A stretch of 64,000 bases of DNA, taken from assembly GCA_916610825.1 (NCBI GenBank), contig OU744446.1, forward strand, positions 868,001-932,000, written 5' to 3'. Position numbers and translations under genes: made by a program. Every line of letters begins with the position of its first letter. The first letter of the stretch is position 1. Below the pieces are notes generated by a model. It did not search any database. It was not told the DNA's origin and saw only the letters and a program-made list of their open reading frames with translations. Of this stretch, positions 54,301-64,000 are shown one piece after another. The stretch comes from Haliclystus octoradiatus. Its lineage: Eukaryota; Cnidaria; Staurozoa; Stauromedusae; Haliclystidae.

Positions 54301-54540
54301 CAATTAACATCATCAGTTGGTGATGAGGATAATGATGAATCAGATGATGAGTCAAGCGAAGAGGAGTATACTCCGGGTAAAAAGAAAAAGAAATTAAATA
54401 CAGAGAACAGTTCATTAGCAAAGAAGCAAATTAAAAAAGCAGCTTCAACGAAAAATGATTTTCAAATTAATAATAAATTAATGAAAAGTAAAAAGAAACA
54501 AAAAATTCAGCAGTTTATAAAAAAGAAAAAAAGAAAATGA
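48382..54540 (+). CDS. nucleoplasmin-like protein of the FKBP39/FKBP46 family, no FKBP domain
   Basis: Exons 48382-48391 (MFW plus one base), 52687-52941 and 54143-54540; 220 residues. The N-terminus MFWGLTLEHGSVYSQVVD, then SFHLSMAALG and EGEELCFYMVGG with VHLTG, is the nucleoplasmin-fold domain found at the start of insect FKBP39/FKBP46 nuclear immunophilins. It is followed by acidic Ser/Asp/Glu tracts (DDLSDD; DEDNDESDDESSEEE) and basic clusters (GKKKKK; KKKKRK) that look like nuclear signals. The usual C-terminal PPIase domain is absent: the third exon ends in TGA directly after the basic tail. A histone chaperone role in the nucleus is inferred. Intron 1 (4.3 kb) is filled with repeats. 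Confidence 0.85.
48495..48600 (-). repeat. tRNA-like SINE head (different family)
   Basis: The minus strand has an A-box-like TAGCGTGGTGG and the B-box GGTTCGACTCC (plus GGAGTCGAACC at 48527-48537), about 30 nt apart, in a degenerate tRNA fold. GC-rich sequence with CGCGCGGCGCGCC follows at 48635-48650. It is not the same family as the SINE at 18671. It could be a lone tRNA pseudogene. Confidence 0.5.
49045..50915. mobile_element. 1.87-kb element with inverted termini, TA flanks
   Basis: The left end begins GGGGAGAGCAGGGTGAATTG. The right end, reverse complemented, begins GGGGAGAGCGGGGTGAAATG. Both ends are preceded by TA (49043-49044 and 50916-50917). A further GTGGGGTGAAATGGAATG lies inside near 49251. 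No coding frame of note occurs within, so it is probably a non-autonomous DNA transposon. It also carries the 64-nt hairpin. The superfamily is not assigned. Confidence 0.7.
49731..49794. repeat. nearly perfect 64-nt hairpin
   Basis: Positions 49731-49760 pair with 49765-49794 around a 4-nt loop. Of 30 stem positions only two mismatch (49734/49791 and 49755/49770). The arm contains GTGCAGGTATAGGTCTATA. The stem length and small loop are compatible with a hairpin RNA, but a cruciform or nested inverted-repeat element is equally possible. Confidence 0.85.
51050..51420 (-). repeat. tRNA-like repeat, with related copy near 45054-45140
   Basis: The minus strand contains GAGTGGTTAGTGCG (A-box) and GTGGGTTCAAATC (B-box) between 51134 and 51200. 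At 51331-51415 the sequence TTTTCTTCTGAATTTG, then AACCTTCCGGGATCTTGG and ACTTTTGTCGGACCCTG is shared in the same order and orientation with 45054-45130 (TTCTTCTGAATTTG, AACCTTCCGCAATCTAAGG, ACTTTTGTCAGACCCTG). This suggests a second dispersed element family. Confidence 0.55.
54030..54076. repeat. MITE end fragment
   Basis: GTGACCACTATAGACAGGTG followed by ATAAATAGGTTTAATTGTA matches one end of the 177-bp MITE family. It lies in the last intron of the nucleoplasmin-like gene. Confidence 0.55.
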
Positions 54541-54664
54541 ATTAGTATTTAATTAATGTAATGTTTTGCATTTCTAATATGTCAATGATGTACAGCTTTT
54601 TTGTATAAAATTCTAAGTAGGTCTAATTATCAATTATGGGTAACTTTTAATCTTTTATTTTCTT

Positions 54665-54670
54665 AATAAA
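54665..54670 (+). terminator. polyadenylation signal of the nucleoplasmin-like gene
   Basis: AATAAA about 125 nt after the stop codon at 54540. The rest of the gap to Homer (54671-56199) holds a SINE-like element and a LINE end, and no gene that I can see. Confidence 0.6.
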
Positions 54671-54754
54671 AATCATATGAAGATATGGGAGTTTTGAATT
54701 TTTTGGATTGATCATTTTCTCACAAACCAAGTATGCTTTTTTTTACCCTGGAGG

Positions 54755-54915
54755 TTGGTTATTGTTTTTGGGAGTTTGTTTGCATTTGATTACTTTAATT
54801 GCCTCATGCCCTTCCTGACACTCCCACAAAAGCAAACAGTGCTTCTGCCATGGGATTGAACCCTTCAGTGTGAGATCCGATGCCCTAACCTTTAGAGGAA
54901 GACAGTACTATTGTT
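54755..54915 (-). repeat. SINE-like element, family 2
   Basis: The minus strand reads GGGTTCAATCCCATGGCAGAAG and then, further on, GGAAGGGCATGAGGC. The same order appears at 60530-60690. GGTTCAATCCC is B-box-like and AAAGGTTAGGGCATCGG is in the A-box position, so it is probably tRNA-derived. Confidence 0.6.
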
Positions 54916-55439
54916 CCTACTTCTTGTTATAAACACAACGTTTTTCTACTCTGCTTCTTTATCTGCTACAGGTGATTCGATTTATTTTGTCAAAGTAAAA
55001 ATAAAATAGTTTTGACAGGCAAATAAAGGGAGTCTGAAATGGATCTAACCGTGCTAATAAGTTATCGGTGATTTTGAATAACACCGTTAAATCAGGCTTG
55101 ATTCTAAATGAAGAATATGTAAACGATGGGCGTAATCTCATTGTACAAAGTATGCAATCGTTTACGAATTCTTCTTGTAAGCCTGAATAAGAATGTCAAT
55201 TTGATTACAGTAGAATGGAAACATGAAATATTAGCTTGAATTTAAAAGATAAAACCATTTGATGTCAAAATGAAGTAAAGGCTCGTCATCATTGTCATTA
55301 ATCTTGCTGCATCGTTACCATAATAATTTGTCTGGTCTTTAATAATCTGAAAAGCATTTTTCACAATACAGATGTATAAACGTATACACTACAATTTTAC
55401 AACAACACATTTTATAGGATATAAAATACCAAATTGTGG

Positions 55440-55790
55440 TATTCCATGTAATTGCCTCTCGAGGAGACGTTTGAAAGTTGGCCTGTTCTACACATGCTTC
55501 ACCGTAGACAGTAGATCGTTCCACTTATGAGTACCAACATTTTGGAATGAGTGGCAATGGCTTGACCTGATGTAAATGTCATTGTGGTAGTGGGATCTTG
55601 TTCTGGTGGTATGTGGTCGTTGAAATAATGTGGAAATCAAAGGAGGAGATTGGTGAATTTTAATTTTATGGGCGAACATTAGTTGATTTGATGTTATTCT
55701 GTGCAAGATAAAAGTTACCAAATAACAAAATACATATATAGTACAAAGCCCCATGAGGGGATAATCTCTTCCCCTGTCCCCTATCAAATG
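55440..55790 (-). mobile_element. LINE 3' end
   Basis: The minus-strand reading frame RITSNQLMFAHKIKIHQSPP, then TRTRSHYHNDIYIRSSHCHS and GTHKWNDLL closely parallels the LINE tail at 2438-2797, so both belong to one family. A frame break occurs near 55500. It lies in the gap between the nucleoplasmin-like gene and Homer. Confidence 0.8.
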
Positions 55791-56199
55791 TTAAAATGCA
55801 GTTTGATTGTATCCTCCCTGTTTGGGCAGTTGGCTGTTAGGAACAGGGGATTATGCACCCTATTGTTTTCCTCTTATGAGAGGGGTTTGAACCATAAACA
55901 CAATGAATGCCACTATCAATATACTAAATCATCGATATATCCAATGTGAACAAATCCGTGGTTAACCTAAATATAAAAATCTAGGAAGTGGGTGAGATCA
56001 CAGTTGGGCGCCCTGTGTAAATAACAATGGGCTTTGTTGTTGTCTATTTTGATTGAAAAACCATATCAAAAGTTTTGATGATTACAAAAGGAAAAGGGTT
56101 CCAACCTGCAGACGCCGTATTCAACATTGGAATGAACTCCAACGACCGTTTAATAGCCGTTCATTAGTTGATCACTATCTACGTTATTAACGGAAGAAA

Positions 56200-59100
56200 A
56201 TGGGGTAAGTAGGTTCAATCAAATTTAGAATTATTGGTTCATAACCATTAGTTCGATGTATTTCTATTTCGCTTGTGCATTATGTCGGCTGCCAAATTTA
56301 GTGTCATGTTCATTTCACTTTACTTTTTTGTTGGTTTTGATCTAGGGAACAACCTATATTTACATCACAAGCTCATGTTTTTCAAATTGATCCAGATACT
56401 AAAAAGAGTTGGCTGCCAGTTTCAAAACAAGCTGTCCCTGTTTCAATTTACATTGATGCGTCGAAGAAAACGTACAGGATCGTAGCGATCAATGGAAGTA
56501 ACGTGAGTGCAACCATAGGCCCAAGGAATTGATATGTTATTATCTTGTGTCAACTATTTATCTGCCTAATCCTGTTTAATATTCAATGAAATGTACTATT
56601 AGCTAGTAGCTCTCACACTCCCTTGTTCATCTTTTCTGAGGCAGGTGATTTTGCTGTCTTATTATGTATGATTAGTAATTTGGTAATTGATTTATATGAC
56701 TAATTGGCGTTGGAAATTTATCAAGCAGCTATTAAAATAAACATTTGCAACTACTGTAGTTCTCTTTTACATGGCATATTATTACGCAAATTCAGTAGCT
56801 CGTATGCACACTTTTACCATCATTGTATTTCGTTTCATCGCGAAAATCTGTGATGATTAAATTGATTTTCCGGTCTCTTGCAAATCGGTTTGTTTGTTTA
56901 TTTATCAGACGTTGATTGGATAGTTTATCGCATTCGAAGTCATCCCTCTTTTCACCATTCATATTTTAACAACACAATCTCTTCATTGTAATTAAGTCAT
57001 CTTTAATGATATGATTACCGTTGATCTATTTTAAATTTTCATGCCAAGTTCCCAAGGAAGATTATTTTTAATGTTAATCCCATAATGAAATTATGTACTC
57101 TTAAAATTGATAAACAATGGAATTAATGATATTGTTTACAAAACATACGTTTTCAAAATCATTCTTGATTGATATGAACTGATATGAACTTTATCGGCTG
57201 TTGATTTCAGACTTAAATTAGATGTAAGTCATATATTTCAAGGACATTGTGGTAGGAGAAGATATCTTTGATGTCTTTAATTAGGTTTTGAGTGGGGTTT
57301 TTATAGCTTTGAGTGGTTCTTGTTCAAGACCAAATGCCTCAAATATTTTTTTTTTATAGTCTCATACTGTCATACATGATAGGAATTATTTGGTAAATTA
57401 TGGCTATACAATTAAGCGCTTACAAAAACCGTTAAAACTTAGCATACAACAAAGTCGGGTGATTAGTTCCAAATATTTGTAGCAACAAACAAACAAAAAA
57501 AGTCATGAGTGTCCGTGTGTATTGTAGGCTATGGATTTATATCTATTGGGAAATATGTTTCAATATGTAAGTCAATAAGTTGGCAAATAATAACACATGA
57601 ACACATCTAAAGCTACCCAATCTGTATTCTAGTGACTCCAAATTAAACATTTCTAGGCGACTTTCATAAATGTATATTCTATTTTGGTTCTTCTGCCAAT
57701 CCGTCTGGTGCAAAACCGCTGCACACTTTCCACCTTGTTGACATCTTTTACTAGGGTTAGATTCGATACAGGTGTGGATGACTCCATCAAAGGTTGTTGT
57801 GACATAGGTTGTGAAGCCAAGGTGAAAATGTTGTGGCCTATCATATAAAATACTTTCAGAAGTTGCAAAGAGCGACAATATGCCTTTGACGCGATAGTTA
57901 AGCAATGTGATGAAAGGGTTATACCCAGGTCATTGACGTCTTCAGCTACTTTGAGGTCAATCCCTCCAAGGGAGTAATGGGGATGGATGATTGATACTTC
58001 CAAAACCAAATGACATTACATAACGCTTGTGGTATGCTATTGCCAGTTGCCATTCGTCAGTCCACTTGCAAAATTTCGCCAGCATATTTTAAGAAATTGT
58101 CTGTGCCAGCAACTGAATTCTATCCTATTCACGGCATCTGGCAGACCTAAATAGCATATTTTACTAGGCTGCTTAATTTTGATATCAAATATGTCAAAAT
58201 ACCTGCAAGCTTGTTAGACATTGCATAATGATGTATTCAAGAGTTCACTTTTAATCCATACTATTTTGTATCTTGTTTCCATCAAATTTTTACAAATTTC
58301 AATTAATATTTATAAATTAGTTATTTATACTTTCTTGATCATTTTTTCAGTTTATTGTTACAAATAGCATTCAAAACATAACACTATAAGCAGTGGCGGC
58401 TCTTCCACATGGGCATGCGGGGCAGTGCCCTCCTTGTCGTTTCAAATAGTTATTTAAGAAAGCACGCTTTTAATAACATGAAATTTTCCTTTCTTTCATT
58501 TTGATACTCCTACCTCTTTGAATAGTTTAATGTATTTTATTACATATTTTATCAAGTTATTGTAATAATATTTTATATGTTAACTATTTGGTTTACTTTA
58601 AATGGTTTTTTATAAATCAGATTAAGCGTTCCTCTAATGCAGTTCGTTCAGATCTTGATTTCATTTGGATACTATTTTCCAGCTTCAATCTGGACCTAAA
58701 ACAGTTATACTTGATCAGATCTAGATGTTTCGTTTTGCGATCCAAACCCCTCTTATATCGGGCTGGTACTCTTTTTATAATAATAAATAATAATGAGGTA
58801 TTGCAATGTTGATGTAATTGTAATGCTGTTTTATAGGTCATTATAAACTGCATCTTAACAGCAAATATGGTATTTACGAAAACGTCTCAGAAATTTGGTC
58901 AATGGTCAGAATCAAAGACAAGCACGGTTTATGGACTTGGATTTTCATCAGAGTTAGATCTTAGCAAGGTAGTTAATACCAAGATGTAGGTCTATTGATA
59001 TGCAGTATCTCCATGGACTCTCAATAGGAGGATTATCTCAGATAGCAGAGCAGCGGAACGTTGAATATGATCATGCCTGATTGACTACCATTCACATCCC

Positions 59101-62100
59101 CCAAAGGTCAACTCAGCCTTCACTTTATCTAAAACATCAAATGAGTACTGTCTTCTGATCTTCTGATAGCAGAAGGAATGGTCCAGAGGGAATTGAATCA
59201 GAAGAAGCTGCGCCGCATCGTTGCGCATTTACAATTGAGGCCTATTTGCCATGGAATCTGCTGAAATTGATATGTCGTCTCGCGGTTGAAATCAACTTTT
59301 TTATGAACAGTTCATGAACTTTTGGCTTTAGGAACATCACGCTTTCCTGGAAAGTTCATGAAAATGAAAGTGTGATGGTATGAGTGTATTGACAATCAAG
59401 GCCTATCTGAGAGGGGGATAAAGTCTCAATTACAATTATTTTACAGCTCACAAGATTAGTAACGACTCAGTCTGTTGATTCGTTTTACGCAATATTTGAT
59501 ATCTGCATTTAAGCTATAGAGGTCCTTAATTTAGTACATGACGGGGAGGGGTCACATCAAGGGAGAGAGGTCAGTCACCAAAATGTGTACATATCTCTAC
59601 TGTTGAAAATGTTAAATGTAAATTATATCAAAACACAGCTAGCAATATATAAGGGACCCTTTTCATTTTGCCTTGTATTTCATCATGATGACTATTTATA
59701 GCTATAATTTAAGAGGCCTGAGGCCAAAGGGTATGAATGCTCCCTTCGTATAGGGTATGAATGCTCCCTTCGTATAGGGTATGAATGCTCCCTTCATATA
59801 GGGTATGAATGCTCCCTTCGTATAGGGTATGAATGCTCCCTTCGTATAGGGTATGAATGCTCCCTTCGTATAGGGTATGAATGCTCCCTTCATATAGGGT
59901 ATGAATGCTCCCTTCGTATAGGGTATGAATGCTCCCTTCGTATCTATGTTTACTAAACCTATCAATATCAAACTTAGTTGATGAGATTTTGTAATATTTT
60001 AGTTTGAGGATCAATTTAATGAAGTGAAGATGGCTATGGCAATGTCCCACGTCGCATATGAAAATCTTCCAACGGCTCCCCACATAGGATCTGTCTCAAG
60101 AACTCCATCAATCCAATCTAACAAATCACACAGTCTCAATAGTAGTCTAAACAATGGTTATCCAGCTGTTAAAACCAATGCGGGATCAATTCGAAGTGTC
60201 TCATCTGCAAGTAGTTATGAGGTATGAAGAAGTTAATAAAGCATTTACTTACAATCAAACTTACAAGTATTAAAGGCATAGAATTGACCAGCGACTTTCC
60301 TCTTGGTCTTCGAATATGCACTGACTTTGAGCTTGCAATTAGGTGCGATGATCAATTTTATGCTTTTAACATATAACATGACATATCATCTTCTTCAAAC
60401 ATTTTCTATTGTGGAATATATGTCAGTGTTAAACAATCACTTGCCTTCTAACTATATGTTGCTGATGTTTAACAACATTCCAACCAGCAAACAGCATTGC
60501 TAATTGATATCCCCTCTTTTAAATGTTTCTTTTTTCACTGGGGTGGTTGGTTAGTTGGTGGTTGGTGTTGTAGGATGCCCTTCCTTACACCTACCAACCA
60601 CCAGTGGTGCTTCTGCCAGGGATTGAACACACTACACTGCGGGCCGAGTTCCAACGTCCTTACCACTACTGAGACATCACTATGAATATGAATACTAGCT
60701 AATAGATAGCTGTATCTCACTTTACAAACTCTCATGTTCAACTTCCCATGGGAATATTAGTGAGTTTCTGCACAGTCCATAAACCTCATAAAACCATTCA
60801 TGATTTGTTCATGGACTACTTTTATGAACAACTCTCCGAACCATTCATGTACTGTTCCTATAATGTTGGTGTTGACGAATGTTAAATTGCCTTTTTTCAT
60901 GAACCGTTCGTGGACAACTTTTTATGAACAGTAGAGGTTAATTAGCATTTTTTAAACATTTTGGGTAATCGGTAATCGAAGAAATATTTTGACTGTCAAA
61001 AATGTTAAATTGCTGTTTTAATTTTTGGGTACCAGTACATTCACCTGCAGAACTATTGCGGAAGAATTCACATCTGAATTTGATTCTATGTCCCACTCTC
61101 AAGGATGTGCCTGTTAAAACTGTCAGGTATAAATATCAAGTAATTCCACCGTTTGAAAAGAGACGTTCATTATAATTTGTATGATATGATAATTCAACAT
61201 GTATCTTACTTGATATTTATTATTATTTATTGCGGCGTATGTATAATGTATTCACCCCTAATCACAGTTATTCAAGATGGGGTAGTAAGGTATAAATCAG
61301 TTAAACCATGAAGGGAGTTTTTATCATATATCTCAATGAAATGCAGCTACTGAGCCCCCGTTTCAAGTTATATGTGAGGACTGAGAGATTTGCAGGTTTC
61401 TTTTAAAGGGGCCAGATTGTTTTCCTGTAGAGGGGTTAAAGGGTTTAATAAATAGCAAGAAGTTTAATCGTTCATTTCTTTACTGAAATATATACCTTTC
61501 AAAATTGTTCTTGAAACAAAACAAAAACAGATATTTATATGTAAGCTGATTTCAATCTCTTAAACGTTCTTGCTACAAATTATTTGCTCATGTCATTGTT
61601 GCCTGGCAACTCAATTTATTGAATCCTTGAGTGCCTGTTTTAGTGTCATATTACCTGTGATAATAAAACCGTCGTCATCGATGTCAATATACAATAATAC
61701 ACACAAGTGAAGAAAAAACATATAAACTTACGTTTGGTGTCAAATAAAACCTATTTATTGTAACGGTATAGGTTAAATGATCATCTTCAAACGAAACGAC
61801 ATCATTTCCCTGCTGTTGTTCGCGATTTTGAGATAAATAATAAGATTTGCCACGATTCTTATATAATATAGAACAATTTAGTCTGCTTATACCATCACAG
61901 ATGAAAAGTCAATTTTATTCAGTCGAAGTGAGAATTTTCATTTTTCTGTTTTGTTTATTTGTATAACTGGAATGAGTTTATACGTATCAATAATAAACTT
62001 GTCTTCTTTATATGTAGGATGACGCTGCTTCAGTTACAGACAGTCAAAGATCTTTTTCTAATTCATCGGAAACACAATTAAAATATGAAAATGATCGGCT

Positions 62101-64000
62101 CAAAAAAGCATTGGCTCAAAGGTTTGATAAATATTTCAAATTTGCGGATATTATTGTTAGATCACAGATTCATAGCATTTGTTTTGTGTTCTTAAAAGTT
62201 ATACGTTGCAATAAGTCATGATACATAAATATTAGTCGTGTGAAAATTGTTTGTATAATGTACACACTGATGCAATATGTTTGAAATTATGATAAATGAT
62301 AATTATTTCTGTTTGTGTTCAGTTCTTCCAATGCTAAGAAATGGGAAAGTGAGCTTCAAACATTGAGGAACAATAACGCTCGTCTGACTGCTGCCCTGCA
62401 AGAGAGCACTGTCAATGTTGAAAAATGGAAAGAACAATTAAACAATTACAAAGAAGAAAATGCAAAATTACGGAAAAGAGTAAGTGATTCGACGGACCAC
62501 ACAAAATGCAGACGAGACATTTAGCAATGGTCTTGTAGTGAATGCCTTGAACAAAAAGTTCTTTAAATACATGTTATCTCGTGGTATACGTTTTAGAGCA
62601 ATTTGGCAAACTGGGAGGTAAATTGCTCCTAAATTGTATACTAAAGTCCATTAGAAAATAATGAAAGAAGCCAGGGAATGGTTTGGAAAGCATCGAAAAC
62701 ATGGATAAAACGACTAACTATAATTAGTTGAGAAATCTGGCGCATGACCATAACACAATCCACATAATTACAAAGTTTGATTGTCTGTGGTTTGGGATAA
62801 CGTCATTATTAAGTCCGTGGTTCGTTCTGGGTCCCTCTTGTACAACCCCCATTCATGTAGACTCAACTTCATTATAGACCATCTATCTGATGTGCTGCCT
62901 TTATTTGGAAAACATATACGTCATGACTTCTATATATAGTCTGCAAGCAACTAGAGCAAAGTCAAGTTTTTGCTTGCATGATATTATAATCTGTGTCCCA
63001 CTATAGTTTATAAGTAGTTTATATATTCCACTGTACAAACTATGGTCTACACTTGGTCCCACGATTGATTTGTGTTTTTGAATATTGTGACAGGTAAACG
63101 AGGGTGATTCTACGGTTAACCAACGCAGTTCACATGTTCAAACACTTGAAAGAGAGAGACTAGAATCGGAAAAACAGAATAGTAACTTACAAATTCAAGT
63201 TCGTAAAAAAGATGAGGTAAGTTAAACTTTTAGAACTATGCGATGTGTTAAGTAAAATATCATGATAATAAATCATTGCCAAAGTCACGTGTGCGAGGAT
63301 GAGAAAACCATGAAGAAACCGAAACGTTGTCCACTTGTAACTTTGTATCGGTATCCTATACTTTATTTGATAAATACCGGAAAGGTAAAATGGGTACGCC
63401 AAAAGGTTCTCGTCAAAATTTAAGGATGTACGGCATTTTGTCCAACTTGTAAAAATATCGAATAATTCCATTCTAGTCTCATTCCATCACGGCCCTCATT
63501 TCCATTTCCATTCCAGCCAGATGTGAAAAGCAACAAACCGTTGGTGCTCTAATATAATGTTGATCCCATTTCATGCCCCTGTAAATATCCCCGGCCCAGG
63601 TACAATCTTCTTAAGACCAGATAATCTCTGCTGAGCTAATGTTACAAATTACTACGCATGTTCTCCATTGTACAGGAAATCAATCGGTTATCTCAACAAG
63701 TAAACGGATCGATGTCACTACAAGATACGAACGAAAATCTTTCAAAACAAGTACAGGTGATTATAACAAATCCACAATTCTGAGCATTCGTGTTTCTGAT
63801 TACTTTCTTTGTTGAATCTTATAACTTTTCAAATTGATTATGCTTGATTGTATTTCTGTAGCAATTGCAAAGTGAAATCCGTCAGCTCCGACACGAAAAT
63901 TCAAATTTAGAAGAAGATTTGAAGGAAAGTAGCAGAAGTTCATCAAACTTAAATCAATGTGGAACAATAAATGATCAGATCCAAAGTAAATTAAAAGAAT
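56200..64000 (+). CDS. HOMER: Homer scaffold protein (partial, 3' end beyond window)
   Basis: Exons: 56200-56204, 56346-56502, 58837-58968, 60003-60221, 62018-62121, 62323-62479, 63094-63216, 63676-63756 and 63862 to the window end, giving 372 residues so far. The EVH1 domain (about 1-110) starts [18 protein letters not shown]. The peptide-binding positions F14, W24 and G89 known from Homer1 are kept at the same numbers. Exon 4 then gives a Ser/Asn-rich linker. From 62018 the protein becomes coiled coil, with [14 protein letters not shown] and the ALQES segment typical of Homer. Homer binds PPxxF motifs in partners such as mGluR, IP3 receptor, ryanodine receptor and Shank, and oligomerises through the coiled coil. 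The first coding exon has only five coding bases. All phases match. Confidence 0.96.
57560..58160 (-). mobile_element. decayed LINE reverse-transcriptase fragment
   Basis: The minus strand shows [15 protein letters not shown], then [15 protein letters not shown] and [14 protein letters not shown], and in another frame FNLESLEYR. These are typical of the C-terminal part of CR1/jockey reverse transcriptases (DLGV, then SVQRRFTRRI, LESLEYRR). Several frame breaks. Located in Homer intron 2. I see nothing else in 56503-58836 beyond AT-rich sequence. Confidence 0.7.
59027..59296 (+). mobile_element. SINE family 1, sense copy with intact head
   Basis: Plus-strand copy of the SINE at 18671. It starts GGAGGATTATCTCAGATAGC and includes GGTCAACTCAGCCTTCACTT, AAACATCAAATGAGTAC, GGAATGGTCCAGAGGGAATT and CGCATCGTTGCGCATT. 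The 3' tail is missing. It lies in Homer intron 3 in sense orientation. Confidence 0.85.
59729..59944 (+). repeat. 24-bp tandem repeat, 9 copies
   Basis: Nine head-to-tail units of GGGTATGAATGCTCCCTTCG plus TATA, nearly identical, in Homer intron 3, ending about 60 bp before exon 60003. The period is a multiple of three, so the minus strand appears open as a repeated octapeptide. I regard this as non-coding. Confidence 0.97.
60530..60690 (-). repeat. SINE-like element, family 2
   Basis: The minus strand contains TCTCAGTAGTGGTAAGGACG (A-box-like), then GTGTTCAATCCCTGGCAGAAG and GGAAGGGCATCC. It matches the element at 54755-54915 in order and orientation. It lies in the Homer intron 60222-62017, which otherwise holds palindromic TTCATGAA-type repeats (60765-60925) and AT-rich sequence. 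Confidence 0.6.

Noticed and set aside
58390..58436. DNA transposon terminus (CAGTGGCGGCTCTTCC) in a Homer intron
   Set aside because: Resembles known transposon ends, but I could not find the matching second end or a target-site duplication.
59702..60083. Minus-strand open frames with a repeated octapeptide
   Set aside because: Caused by the 24-bp tandem repeat in a Homer intron. The period is a multiple of three and there are no splice or start signals of note.

Overview
The window is nuclear DNA of a non-vertebrate animal: AT-rich, with split genes, GT-AG introns, polyadenylation signals, microsatellites, and many SINE, LINE and MITE remnants. Every gene I could name is a metazoan scaffold, polarity or housekeeping gene. 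The phylum cannot be fixed from the sequence alone. Exon limits were read by hand from splice signals, reading phase and protein-family similarity. Each multi-exon model keeps one open frame throughout.

Layout. (1) About 0.9-20.5 kb, + strand: an MPDZ/MUPP1-type polarity scaffold with one L27 and 13 PDZ domains in 38 mapped coding exons plus a tentative short first exon. (2) 21.5-35.5 kb, - strand, convergent with gene 1: an unnamed protein of about 2,174 residues with 10 PDZ domains and no catalytic domain. It has a proline-rich repeat block carrying three PPxxF motifs and several PxxPxR motifs. (3) 37.2-37.8 kb, - strand: a single-exon ankyrin-repeat protein with an RVxF-like PP1-docking motif. 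(4) 37.9-43.4 kb: mostly gene-poor, with a decayed LINE into which a SINE has inserted. (5) 43.4-48.2 kb, - strand: ribosomal protein uL22 (RPL17). (6) 48.4-54.5 kb, + strand, head-to-head with RPL17: a nucleoplasmin-like protein of the FKBP39/FKBP46 family that lacks the FKBP domain. (7) 56.2 kb to the window end, + strand: Homer, with a complete EVH1 domain and the first part of the coiled coil; its 3' end lies outside the window.

How the genes may relate. MPDZ and Homer are membrane-associated scaffolds. Homer EVH1 domains bind PPxxF peptides. The 10-PDZ protein has three such motifs, so it is a plausible Homer ligand with a Shank-like role; this is inference. The most unusual parts of the window are the 10-PDZ architecture, a splice donor that appears to lie in a MITE terminal repeat, two independent tandem duplications of 5' splice sites in MPDZ, a SINE family with clear target-site duplications, and a nearly perfect 64-nt hairpin inside a 1.87-kb inverted-repeat element.
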